64,000 bases of DNA, from NCBI GenBank assembly GCA_026686845.1, contig JAIVEN010000013.1, forward strand, positions 3,492,001-3,556,000, in the 5' to 3' direction. Source of the DNA: Adenanthera pavonina. Taxonomy: Eukaryota; Streptophyta; Magnoliopsida; Fabales; Fabaceae. The position numbers and the translations under genes were made by a program. Below, piece by piece: positions 48,634-60,570 of the stretch. Position 1 is the stretch's first letter, and each line of letters starts with the position of its first letter. The notes beneath the pieces are model-generated. The model ran no database searches and was not told where the DNA came from. It saw nothing but the letters and a program-made list of their open reading frames with translations.

Positions 48634-51600
48634 CTATGTCAATAGCAATGCTTCTTCACGTTTCAAGTCAAACACCTTGATGAGCACATCTTCAACCACC
48701 TGTTTGAAAACCAATTATAAGCACAATTTTATTAGTTATTGCACTGCAAAACCATACTACAGGAGCTTAAGAAAAGAATGAGAATGAAAAGTTTCACTGC
48801 CCCATTTCGTTTCCCTGTACAAAATCTATCATATTTTTATAATAAATTACTCAAGAATATTGATTCTTCTTTTTCACATTTTCAAAGTAGGAAAATGAGA
48901 CTCATTCTGATGTTCAAAATTACTTCTTTTTCTTTATTCTTTCTATTTTTTATCCTATTTTGTCTACCAAACGGGCAGTTTTATCAATTCATAGGCAATA
49001 GAAACTACCTTGTCAGGTGTGGATGCGCCAGATGTCACGCCAATTGTTATTGGACCCTCTGGTAGCCAGTTTTCTTTCTCCACCAGCTCACCATGCTGAT
49101 AGACCCAGAAAAGATAAATCTCTATTCATAAAGAAGAGAACTAATAATAGTTGAATAGGTATAGATCACCATATTTATGCTCACATTCAATTTGTATGCT
49201 ATTCTGTTTCCTGGACCAATTCTTTGCTCACTGTCAATCCAGTAAGATGGAATTCCACGTTCCTCAGCTATCTCTTGCAGGTGTGATGTATTGCTTGAGT
49301 TCCACCCACCAACTACTAACATAAGATCCAAATCTTTCTCCACCAGCTTGTACATAGCATCTTGTCTCTCCTGAAAATGGATAAAAGATTTAGTTTATCT
49401 GACCATTAGACTAGACACATATAATGTATCTGAATAGAGAAGGGAAAGGTTGAACTGAAAGCAAAGCCAGTGGAAGCTTAAGATTCTATAGAGCTTCAAT
49501 GTGAAAAATCATTCTCCTCCCCGTCTATGGCTGCAACAAATTTAGAATAAAGAGGAACATCTATGGCTGCAGAAGAGAGACTACCTGAGTAGCATCACAA
49601 ATAGTGTTGAAGCTTAAGAAGTGTTCATTGATGTTTTGCACACCAAATTTGCGCATCATGGTCCTCTCCACTAGTTTGCCTGTAAAATGGGCAGGTATGT
49701 AAATATCAAATTATAATTCCTTTCTCCAAAGAGACGAATTGAGACTGTGCAAAAGTAACGAACCAATCTCTTCAGTCTCTCCCTTGAGCATTGTCGTCTG
49801 GTTTGCAATGCCCATTTTAACCAGATCAACGTCTGGATCAAACCCCTCAGAAACAGCAAATTTAAATTTCTGCAAAAAATGCCAATAATGATCAGAATGA
49901 AGACCAGAGAATTTTGAAAGCAACATAAATCCTGTGAAAGAAAAATTTACCTCCAAAAATGCATCTTTCGTTGAGCTGGATCCATTAAGTTCACCACCAA
50001 GAATATAATCACAAACAAATTCAGCCTGTACCAAGTTAACAATGCCAGTAACCCAAAAAAAAGGTTTAAAGGAACGCATAATTTATAATTTATAATGTTA
50101 TAAAAGAACGAAACTTTCTTCCACTTAAGACATTCACCCAAAGGAAAGTCTGAGAAAGAGCTGCAACATAGGACAAACCTCAGCCATATTCTTCACGATG
50201 ATATACTTTCCAGCAAATGATGCAGTTGCTACAGTTTCCTCATGAGCATATTTACCATGTATGATTGATGTGTACTCTCCTTTCTTGTGCTTCTCAACAG
50301 TATTCCAGACCTTCAAGGAATTCATAAAAGAAATCATGTCAGCATGTGTGATGCCTGATGAAAGCTATATGAATTCAATTTAAGCAACACGTGATGCAAT
50401 AGAAATCCATATATGCAAATGCATACCTTTACAACCCACGGGCAAGTTGTATCTACAATCTGCACATTTTTCTCACTCAGAGTCAACATCTCATCCACTG
50501 CAGCTCCAAAAGCAGGCAAAATCACAACATCACCCTTGTTGACAACTTCAAATTGTTTATTTCCTTCCTTCACAGGTACATTCTGCACTTTCATCTCTTC
50601 TAATCGCTGCATTAATAATTTATTAGCTCCACTAATCATTGTAACTCTCTAGAATTGGTAAAGGAAAATAGCCTAATATGTGAAAAGGTGGCATGCAAGA
50701 GAAATCAGACAATGATCTACAAAATCTACCAAAATGAGATCACATTTTTCAGCAACCTCAAGAACTGAATGGTTAAGCTTACAGAACCATCCAAATCAGA
50801 AACCCTTTAATTGCTGATAAGTCGATATCACTTTAAATTGTCCATCATAACCATAAAAAATCATGGATTTAATAGCACCGTCCTTCAAAACAGGATCATA
50901 CACTTCAATTAGAAAAGCTATCTCTGAGTTTCAAGATAAAACAACTGCCAAATTTCCCACCATATTTGCAAAACACAGCTAAGAAATGATTATTACTGCA
51001 TGTTACTAATTACCCAAATATGAACATCACATACCAAGAATCAAGGTAGAAACAAAATTCAAGAATATTGATAGTGATAGAATAGGTGAAGAAACCTTAT
51101 TAACAGTTGGGTTGTGGATGATTTCGTTGGTAAGCCAAATTGTCTCAGTAGGAAACTGTTTTCTAGCCTCGTAAGCAATTTGAACAGCCCGTTCAACTCC
51201 CCAGCAGAAGCCATAAGCTTCAGCCAGCCTCACTGCGGTGTTACCCCATGTATACTCATATCCATTTTCCTTCAAAGTCTTAATGATGTCACCTGAAATT
51301 CCATCAAAAAACACAGAAAATTACCAGCGAACAAGACATTACAAAGAATCCAACGCTGCGCGCATCAAAGAACCAACTTAGGGGTGAAATATTTTATTAA
51401 AGCTGAAGCTGAGTAAGCATAAGGAAGTCGCTAGAGAGGCAGCATACTCCCGTGCCATATTTAAGCGCAGATTAACCCAACTTTTAATCTCAATTTCAAA
51501 TTTCTCATGAAATTGAAGAAAATAAAGGTAACAGAGCAACTGAATTATAAGAATGGCAAAACAAAATTAGCCATGGAATTGAAAACAAACCTTTTAATCA

Positions 51601-52007
51601 CCGAGAACTGTCAGGTGAACATGCATGAAATTGAATAAATGTCAACAGAGCAATCAAAAACAGAACTAGCCATGCAAATGAAAACATATTTCTGTTTTTT
51701 TTTTCCCTTTAGAGAACTATCAAGTAGACATACTGGTGTACTCGCGATTCATGAGTTCGAGAGTCGCTTCCTTGTGCCCAAACCCTTTCCGATTATAGTT
51801 CTGACTCCTGGTTAGATTCTTCCGAAATTCCTTAGCGTCGAAATCGGAGTCCACGGCCGCTGACGAAGAAGAAGAATCGGCGGAACATCTAACAGAGAGA
51901 GGCTTCCGGCACCGGAAAGAACCCATTCTTGTGAAGTTTTCCGGCAACGGCAAGGCGAGGTCCGTGCGAGCAGTAGAGAGACTGCAAAGGTGCGGGGAGA
52001 TCGCCAT
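48634..52007 (-). CDS. HDR: 4-hydroxy-3-methylbut-2-enyl diphosphate reductase, plastidial (10 exons, 465 aa)
   Basis: Catalyses the last step of the plastid MEP pathway, making IPP and DMAPP from HMBPP with a [4Fe-4S] cluster. Exons in coding order: 52007-51734, 51292-51096, 50606-50427, 50310-50179, 50025-49951, 49869-49764, 49679-49585, 49370-49185, 49095-49009 and 48699-48634. They sum to 466 codons and all phases match. A Ser/Arg-rich transit peptide spans roughly residues 1-50. The conserved region starts at FRKNLTRSQNYNRKGFGHKE. The three cluster cysteines lie in GFCWGVERAV, IVDTTCPWV and FNTICDATQ. GIANQTTMLKGETEEIG, VVGGWNSSNTSHL and IGVTSGASTPDK are also intact. An in-frame ATG at 52043 would add 12 residues; the start at 52007 gives the usual MAIS-type beginning. 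It is likely the functional gene. Confidence 0.97.
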
Positions 52008-52313
52008 GGCAGATAGTGAGGGAGAGAGAGTTGTGCACAGCACAAATGCAGAGTCAGGGAGAAGAGCAGGGATTGTTCGCCTTTTCTATGGCAGCGAAGC
52101 TACAGGGAGCTCGTGTCCTCATTTTTTCTCTCCTTTTTTTTTTTTTATGGTTTGTTTTTATTCTGTCATTATTTCAGTATTTTCTTAAATTTCTTAATTA
52201 ATGAGATTATAAAAGCATTTTCTCTAAGGTCGCGGAAATAATGAGGGAAAGTAAAACAATTGGAGTTGCTTGATTTAATAAATATAAGTTCTTAAGATAG
52301 AGTTACTTAGAAA

Positions 52314-52617
52314 TTTAATTGAAAAAATAGAACTTCCCAGTTAAATTAATATTAGTTTTACTTTCCGATGTTTCACAATTATTTTGTAAAATAATTTTAA
52401 TTTTTAATTAATTTTTTAATAAAATAAATATTTATGTATTTAACATTAAAATTTAAAACAACATATATATATATATTTAAAAATAGTTTAAAATTTTCCG
52501 GAAAAAAAATACTCTGGGAAAATATAGATAAATATGTTAATTTAGGCAAGCCTTTAGATTTTTTTAGGAAAAAAAAATAGTATTAGATAAGACAAAAGAA
52601 TGTTAGGTATTATCATA
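52314..52617. repeat. direct repeat A, left copy
   Basis: About 300 bp of AT-rich sequence that recurs, with modest divergence, at 53840-54149 on the other side of a Helitron fragment. Shared features include AATTGAAAAAA near the start, an internal GGCAAGCCTTTAGAT and a GAATGTTAGGTATTAT end. Confidence 0.88.
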
Positions 52618-53839
52618 CAAATTGTGCCAACATGCCATATGGAGGAAATGTTATTGTGTTTGCTGGAGATTTCATACAGATACATCTAATTATTTCAAGA
52701 GAATTTAGGAAGGATATTGTATTTGCAGTCCGTAATTTATCTTATATATAGAGAGATTGTAAGGTGTTAAGATTGACAAGAAACATGAGATTGTTGACAT
52801 CAACTTCAGAATAATGTACTAGAGAATTAAAAGATTTTTCATATTGGATTATTTCTGTAGGTGATGAAATTACTGAGTCAAACAATGATAGAGAAATAAA
52901 AATTACAATTCGACCAAATCTTCTTTTATATGCACAGGATGATCCAATTCTATGCATTGTTCAATCCACATATCCTAACATGCTTGACAACCTCAACAAC
53001 TTATATTAATTCAGAGATAGAGCAATATTAGCTTCCACCTCATCGGTAGTAAATGATGTAAAGCAATACATGCTATCTTTGCTCCTTAGCGAAGATGTTA
53101 TATACTTGAGTTCTGATAGTATATCAAAACAGGATGGGAATGTTGATTCTATTGATTATGTTCATTCTACAGAGTTTCTTAATTCTATATCTATGTTCGA
53201 ACTTCCTAATTACTCCAGGTTAAAGTTGATGTGTCAATCATGTTGATGTGCCAATCATGTTGATGCAAACTATTGACAGATCATTAGTTTTGTGTAATGG
53301 TACACGTCTCATTGTAACCAAGATTGGTAAGCATATTCTTGAAGCAAAAATGATGTCTAATCATAATGAGGGATTGAATCTATGTATCCCTATAACTCCC
53401 ATTTAATATGCATAGGAGATAATTTCCTATCATGTTGTCATTTACAATGACAATAAATAAAAGTTAGGGACAAAGTTTGTATGATATTAGTTTATACCTT
53501 CCTAAGCTAGTCTTCACTCATGAATAATTATATGTTGCAGTGTCAAGTGTGAGAAGCAGAGAGGGTTTGAAAATATTGATTAAAGATCAAGATAATATGC
53601 CAACAAATAAAACCTTGAATATAGTTTACAAAGAAGTTTTCAATAATATAGATTGATAATTATTATTTTTATATACATATTGCTCTTACTATTTGAGTAT
53701 GTAATATTCTTTATATACAGATTCTAGAACATATTCTAATTACACCTAATGGTTTAGTGTTTCTCATTAGCTACGATAGTTTTTATTACTGCTACATATT
53801 TAAGAAAGCATCCCGTGCATTGCACAGGTATAGTGCTAG
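52618..53839 (+). mobile_element. 3' part of a Helitron with a decayed Pif1-type helicase
   Basis: Translated segments match the C-terminal half of the Helitron Rep/helicase: YGGNVIVFAGDFIQI near 52630, CKVLRLTRNMRL near 52765 and a final LYVAVSSVRSREGLKILI at about 53540, ending at a TGA near 53655. Many stops and frame changes make it non-functional. The 3' end is classical: a hairpin (CCCGTGCATTGCACAGG, about 53812-53828) lies a few bases before the terminal CTAG (53836-53839), followed by T. The Rep domain and the 5' TC end are missing. Confidence 0.85.
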
Positions 53840-54149
53840 TTTAATTGAAAAAAATAGAACTTCCTAGTTAAATTAAGATGAGTTTTACTTTCCAATGTTT
53901 CACAATCTTTTTACAACATAATTTTAATTTTTAATAAATTTTTTAATAAAAAAAATATTTATATATTTAACATTAAAAGTTAAAACAATATATATATTTA
54001 AAAATAATTTAAAATTTTCAAGAAAAAAAAAAGTAAAAAATAAGTCTGGCAAAATATAGATAAACATGTTACTTTAGGCAAGCCTTTAGATCTTTCTAGA
54101 AAAAAAATAGTATTAGATAAGACAAAAGAATGTTAGGTATTATAATACA
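53840..54149. repeat. direct repeat A, right copy
   Basis: Diverged copy of 52314-52617. It begins exactly at the base following the Helitron CTAG terminus. Confidence 0.88.
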
Positions 54150-55860
54150 TGTAAATCTCTTGCAGCCTAATATAAGGGGTGCAAATTAATCTCATCCGGT
54201 CAAAACAGTAATAAAAATACAAGACACTTTCATATTCGATTCATGATGTTTATGTCAAATACTCAAATTGTGACGTTCGGTTATTACTAAAAAGTAATAT
54301 TTTGAGAATTGGATGATAATCAGATTGTTCAAACTGTCATTTGAAAATAGAAATGGTCCAGTTTTTAGTTTTAAACCATTTAAGGGGTTGGTTGGGTTAG
54401 ACTGTTTTGAACCAGCTTTTAAGTCAGGAATCAAAATTGAGCAGGGAATCGGATCGATTTTCAGATAATTAAACAATTTTTTAAATTATGTAAAATTTAA
54501 CCTAAATTTCATTTTTTTCCAAAATTATTAATTATAAAAATTATTAAAAAGTAAAAATAATATTTTCCTTTTTATTTTAAAATTACTAATTATAAAAATA
54601 AAAATTTTCACTATGTTATACTTCATTTGTTCCCAATTATAAGAGAATTTTGGAACTTTTCATTTATTTCAAAATATAAGAGATACGGATAAAATTTGTG
54701 AAGTAATTAATATCATTTTCCTTTTATACCTTTGAATAATTAAGATTGTATTGACAATTACCAATAATTAATTAGTCTCACTTCAAACTTTTAATATAGG
54801 CAATTCTAGAAAAAAAAATTGAAATTATAGCACAATTAATAAGTTTAATTACCAAAATTATTTTTTTCTTAATACTAATAAAATAAATATTTATTTCTTA
54901 TAATTACAAACGGATGGAGTATAATCATTTTATAATATTATGGTCATATGTTGTTATTATATTGAAATGTTTTAATATTATATTCAATGATTTAATATAT
55001 ATTATTACTATGTGAGTATCTTAATTTATTATGAATTTAAGCTATTTAAATTTATTTTCTTAACAATTTGATATTTTTTTTATATATATTATTATATATA
55101 ATATTATTTTTTTAATTATTATATCACCAGTTCGATCACTTGTTGAGTCCCTTTTTTAAAACATTGTTAGAAGATTATGCCCAACTTGGTGACTGGTAGG
55201 TCTCCAGTCTCCCTCAATAATTATACCGATTTTAAGGGAAGATTTATTTTATATATATATATATAATAAAAAATACAACTTTTTTGGGCTTCGAGAAAGC
55301 CCAAACATAAGAAGTAGCTGTCTCATTGCTTTGGATAATTCGAGCGTAACTAATTAATTATTAATGAATATCAATAATAATTTATATCATATCAATTTAA
55401 AATTGAAAAATATTAACTACAATTCTAATTCATAATTTTAGTTGTAACCAAAATATAGAATCCCATATTTAAATATTTTTCTTGATTCAATCCCAAAAAA
55501 ATGCTGATGTATTTTAAAATTTTAAGAAGTAATCTATAATTCACACAATATATTTATCTTAATATACCCTATTTTTTAAATATTATATGTATATAGTTAC
55601 TGGTGCTCTCCCTAAAATCCGTTCAATAATTTAAAAATATATTATATAATTACTTATACTTCCCCAAAATGCAGTGCATATATGTCTATATATTATATAG
55701 ATATTATCTCATGTAATTACTCCCCCTACATTCCATTGCAATTATATATATATATATATAAATATATTAATATATATTTATATTAATATTATATTATATA
55801 ACTATGGATATTCGTTTGAATCAAATCTGGCAAGATTTATGCCATCATGAATTAAAATAA
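54150..55860. other. AT-rich intergenic sequence
   Basis: Very AT-rich with (AT)n runs at about 55248-55263 and 55744-55760. Apart from the MITE at 54621-54919 nothing recognisable was found; the minus-strand ORF at 54476-54255 has no features. Confidence 0.4.
54621..54919. mobile_element. Stowaway-like MITE, 299 bp
   Basis: TA dinucleotides flank inverted termini CTTCATTTGTTCCCAATTAT and the complement of ...AATTACAAACGGATGGAG, which align well over about 23 bp including an ATTATAAG block. No coding capacity. The CTCCATCCGT-type terminus fits the Stowaway/mariner MITE style. Confidence 0.65.
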
Positions 55861-55869
55861 GTACCACAG

Positions 55870-56560
55870 TAATATCTTCCATATTTTTTTGGATATTTAA
55901 ATTAATTATTGACAATTTTTTAAATTTAACTTCAAATTTGGCCGCTCATCATATCTTCTATAAATAGCACGCATAACATGACATGCATTCATACTTACTC
56001 ATAATCTATCATTTTTTTAGTTGCCCAAAGTTGAAAAGTTTTAACACTGTACGCTCTATCAATCACTTCAATGACAAATGAAACATTAAAAATAGGATTG
56101 TGAAAACGTGGATGATAACAAATTTCAAGATTAAAGATGATTTTCAATCTATAGATTTGTTACTGTGGGATTAATTTGTAAATATTTATCTTCCTTCAAT
56201 CTATAATTACTCTTTTAGATCACATCTTCATATTTAATAATTATTTTATATGTACAGAGTGATTGCATAAATGCCATTGTAAAGAATTCATTTGTTTAAA
56301 GGTTTAAACTTTTCCTTCATGATGGTAGTGTCTACCATATTTACAGATTTAATGTAGGGCAAAACAAGGGATTATTCCATACTACCAATAACAAATATAT
56401 GGTTAACTTTCAATTTTCTATCATTGTAAAAAAATTAAATGATGATGAATTGATTCACCGATATGATCCAATTTCTTACCATTAATTGATATTCGATATT
56501 CTAAACAGGAAAGCAAACGATAAGTATTTGATAGGTAAATTGAGTTAATTTTGTTGTTCC
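55870..56560 (+). pseudogene. Helitron-type RPA (replication protein A-like) remnant, copy 1
   Basis: A TATAAATAG box at about 55959-55967 precedes a decayed coding region. From about 56349 an open stretch reads FNVGQNKGLFHTTNNKYMV and then VKKLNDDELIHRY, the N-terminal DUF223/RPA1-like signature of proteins carried by plant Helitrons. Stops and frame changes before and after show that it is dead. It may belong to the same Helitron lineage as the helicase fragment at 52.6 kb, but no termini were found here. Confidence 0.65.
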
Positions 56561-57249
56561 ATGTTTTTTTCTTTAGCAAATATGATTATGTATTTGATGA
56601 AAAGGTTAATATTAAATAAATAAAATTTCTATATAGTTTTCCCTATAATGCATCTTCCCCATAATTTGTCAATCAATTAATTCTATTTTTTTAATAAACA
56701 TGGCATTTTCTGGTCTTAGCTTATCTTTGGATTATATACCACATATATTCTACATTTGATGCAAACCTGATTGGTAAACTTGAGAAAATGGAGGAATCTA
56801 TTATATATTCAAAAGTTTAAAAAAGCGTTTCGGGAATAAAATATAATATCCATATATTTTAAAAATAATTCCCATTTCAAAATTAATCAAAATTAGCTAT
56901 AATTCAACATCATACTTTAAATTTATATCCTTTAGATACTTTCACCCATGTGATAAAATAAACAAAAGTATATCTGATGACAAAAAATATTGATTAAAGT
57001 TATTTATATTTCAAAACTATAATTATTGTAAACAATATCTATATAGTGATATGAATAATGTTTATTTTTAGTTATATATATCATATAACTTTTAGTCGTA
57101 ACCAATACATAAAATCCCATATTTATGTTTAGTTTAGTTTTTGTTTTGCCTTTTTTTTGTGATGTACAGAAAAAAATCCCATATTTACGTTATATTTGAC
57201 TCAATCTCTAAATAATTTTTAGTTAGTTTTTTTAAATTTTGCCACTCAT

Positions 57250-57486
57250 ATGGATATAATAGTTTTTAGTCTTTTCCAAATTTTAAATGAACATATAAAT
57301 TAGTAGGTATATAAATCAGTTACATGGTGTTTTAAAAATGCTTAAAATACCATATATGTAGTTATCCATGAATATAATAGTTGTTGGAGTTTTTCAAATG
57401 TTAAATGAACATAAAAATTAATAGCTCTATAAATTAGTCACATGGCGTGTCAAAAATATTAAAAGTAACAATATGTAGTTATCCAC
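57250..57486. repeat. two tandem copies of a 118-119 bp unit
   Basis: Bases 57250-57367 and 57368-57486 are head-to-tail diverged copies. Each starts ATGRATATAATAG and ends ATGTAGTTATCC. AT-rich and non-coding. Confidence 0.85.
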
Positions 57487-57524
57487 TCGTATTTAAAATA
57501 TAAGTCAGTTACATAGATATATAT

Positions 57525-57544
57525 ATATATGTGTGTGTGTGTGT
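57525..57544. repeat. (AT)n(GT)n microsatellite
   Basis: A short AT run passes directly into about eight GT units. Confidence 0.85.
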
Positions 57545-57629
57545 AATATTGACTGTTATTCTTTTAATATAAATTTATAGTGATTTATACTATTTTCAAT
57601 TATGATAATTGTAATAACAATATCTCTCA

Positions 57630-57940
57630 CATTTTTTAATATCTAAATTAATTATTGTTAGCATTTTAAATTTATATTTGGACTTTTCTAACTCATCATA
57701 TTCTCTATAAATAGAATACATCATTCTACTCATCATCCATTTCGTATTTACTCAAGTTTGCTGGAAAAATATAGGATCATTTCATACTACTAAATACAAA
57801 ATTCATGGTTAACTTTTTAGTTTTCTACCAATGTGAAAAGATTGGATGATGGTGTTCAACTTTCACCATTCACTAATATTATTCTAAATGAGAAGATTGA
57901 TGACAAGTATTTAATAAGTAAAGTATTTGATATCTATTTA
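57630..57940 (+). pseudogene. Helitron-type RPA remnant, copy 2
   Basis: A diverged copy of the copy 1 region with the same order of landmarks: a CTATAAATAG box at about 57705, then a GGATCATTTCATACTACTAA stretch corresponding to the GLFHTTN segment, and TTCACC/GATGATGG equivalents. It is more degraded and shorter than copy 1. Confidence 0.55.
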
Positions 57941-59953
57941 TTGGATCTTTTACTAATTGCTTAATTATGTGTCAAAAATTGTAACTATTATGTGCAGATA
58001 TTATGAAATTAAGGCTCATTTAAATTTCGTATAAATCACTTATTAATGCCACCGTGTGAATTTTTATTGGTTAATCTGATCAACTTGAATTCAAATTAAA
58101 ATGTAGATGATGACTCGAAAAACACAATACGCACAATAGTATAATTTATAGAAGATTTAATAATTTTAAATGATAAGTTTATAAGAATAAAATTAAAACC
58201 AAAATTTAAGTTTTATATACTTTTTGTGGGTTGATGAATGTTTAAGATATGTTAAAATAAAATTTAAGTTATTCTCTTATAAATTATATTATACTAATTA
58301 ATTCTAAATATATTAGGAACCAATGTTTTTGAGAATTGGATGTAGAGCACAAAAATTTATGCTCAATTTATTGCTTTTTATTAGTCTTCAATTTTTTTAG
58401 CACTAAGAATATCCTAATTAACAGCTGAAGAGAATATTCTAGTTGATTGTCGAAGATTAATTATTAGTCTTGAATTATTATATTATTGTGTTTAGTGACA
58501 TAATTTTTGAATATTCAATATACAATATAAATTAAAATAGAGCAATCATCTAAATGGACTGGTTATTAATGCCATACTTATTACGTGATATTCTCAAATT
58601 CTACTAATCACTCTTTTGGATGGAAGATAGTTGTACCTGGGAGAAGATTTTTTTCCTTTACTATCTATTGCACCTAAAAGAATATGATAGGGTATAATTT
58701 TTGTACCCATTGACTCATCACACATATTAAAGCATTGCAAATTGTCGACTATAACAATATATATAAAAAAAGGGCTATTATAAATGAATTCAACAGAAAT
58801 TAATAGAAAAATATAAGAGTTTACTAATTTGATAAGCATTAATTGAACAATTGACCTTAACAATGAAAGAGAGATTGAAGTGGCTAATCTGTTAGATTTT
58901 CTATTAAGTATTTTCAATGATACTATCAAATTTATTATCGAATTCATTTATCTTAGACGTGCTTATAAGATTTTTATATTTAGCATAGAGTAACTTAATT
59001 CTTAAATATATATATATATCAATAGTATCATCAAATTAAATGTTTTTTATATCAAATATATTTTACAAGCTTAATTTATTAGAGTAATTATGCATCGTAC
59101 AGGAACATTGTCAATAAAATTAAAATTTGACTTGTTGATTTTTTAAATTTTTTTAAATTTAAGAAGTTAACAATTTTAACATAAAAAAAAACTTATATAA
59201 TTTTTCTTATATATTTATCATGCTCTTCTTTAATTAAAATTTGACATTATAGCAGACTTTTTGATTTTTTTAATTTAAGAAGTTAACATTTTTAATATAT
59301 GGTTATATTACAAAATTTATATATTAACTTTTAATTGGTAAATAACACCAAAAGGATATAAAGTTTTTTTCCTTAAATTAAAGCCAGCCTAATGTATAAA
59401 TTGTAAACAGTCTATTTTTTTTTTGGCCAGAATTGTAAACAATATCTAATTGTAATATAAAGATGTGTGTGTATCTTAAAATAATCACTTGATTAGATGA
59501 TGATGATGACAACAACTACTCAAGTCAAACTTTCTATTATTAGGCTGGAAAACAAACTCTATTATTAAAAATTAGGAAAAATGTAAGAAATAACAAGATT
59601 AAGAGAAAAAATAAAAATAATTTTTATATATTTAGAAACTTGCATATTTCAGTAAGAATTTAAATTCTTTGAAATTAAAGGAATAAGAGTTTAAAAAAAA
59701 CGTAAATGCAAATAGGTAACCTCAACTCAATCTCATATATTTTATCACTTACTATTTTAGAAGCATTTTACGGTAATATCTTCAGTATCAATCAATGCTT
59801 CAATATAAAATATTAATTTTATAGCAAACTATATTGTAACTACACAAGTTATATTTAATACATATAGTTGTCCAGTCTCGTAAGTATAACTAGCATCAGT
59901 AGTCCAGAGTTCTTGATAAAACACTCAGCTTTAAGTGGGAAGAGACCTGAGGA
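57941..59953. other. AT-rich intergenic sequence
   Basis: No supported gene. A 117-codon minus-strand ORF (58947-58594) is hydrophobic and AT-driven in composition with no domain I recognise. The few hundred bases right of 59700 probably include the calmodulin-like gene's 3' UTR. Confidence 0.4.
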
Positions 59954-60514
59954 TCAGGCACTTCTGAGAGATTGAGTCATCATGGCAGTGAACTCGTCCA
60001 TATCAACCATGCCATCTCCATCTTTATCCACTGCTCTCACCATTCTTCTGCACTCCTCAAGGCTGCAACTTTCCCCCAACCTTCTCAACATCTCCTGAAT
60101 TTCTTCTGCACTTATCTTCCCATCTCCATTCCTATCAAACGTCCGAAACGCGCTCTGTATGTCCATCGTCCTGATCCCTCCTCCCTTCTTCTGTGCCTCC
60201 ATGAACTCCTTGAAGTTGATGAATCCATCCCCATCAAGATCCACCACCCCAAAAATAGACGGCACTTCATGGATCATATTCCCCATCCCCAGTGATCTCA
60301 GTGTCGCTTTATACTCCTGCTGAGAGATCTTCCCGTCCTTGTTGCCGTCAAACTTGTCGAATACCTTCTTCATCTCCTCCACTGTGGGCTGGAACATGGG
60401 TTGCAGCCCCGAGTTGACTCGGTCTCGCATGGAGAATAGCCGAGATGGCTTTCGCAGGTACTTCCTCTTTGAGAGGCTGTACTGGAAATCAAGGAAGCTT
60501 GTGGTTGACATCAT
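59954..60514 (-). CDS. calmodulin-like calcium-binding protein with four EF-hands (186 aa)
   Basis: An intronless reading frame. After a basic N-terminal extension of about 40 residues (SLSKRKYLRKPSRLFSMRDR) come four canonical EF-hand loops at residues 56-67, 92-103, 127-138 and 163-174, each with Asp at position 1 and Glu at position 12, so all four should bind calcium. It is a calcium sensor of the plant CML type rather than true calmodulin: it is longer and has an N-terminal extension. The exact CML number cannot be assigned. Two adjacent ATGs open the frame; the first is used here. A TATA box lies about 50 bases upstream. Confidence 0.92.
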   Translation of the reverse strand: MMSTTSFLDFQYSLSKRKYLRKPSRLFSMRDRVNSGLQPMFQPTVEEMKKVFDKFDGNKDGKISQQEYKATLRSLGMGNMIHEVPSIFGVVDLDGDGFINFKEFMEAQKKGGGIRTMDIQSAFRTFDRNGDGKISAEEIQEMLRRLGESCSLEECRRMVRAVDKDGDGMVDMDEFTAMMTQSLRSA

Positions 60515-60563
60515 CTGCTTTGCTTGATTGGGTTCATGGTTGCAAGAAGAATGCTGTGATCTC

Positions 60564-60570
60564 TTATATA
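60564..60570 (-). promoter_or_regulatory. TATA box of the calmodulin-like gene
   Basis: Read on the minus strand, TATATAA lies 50-56 bases upstream of the start codon, implying a very short leader. Confidence 0.65.

Noticed and set aside
58594..58947. 117-codon minus-strand ORF
   Set aside because: AT-driven hydrophobic composition, no domain, no splice or promoter context.
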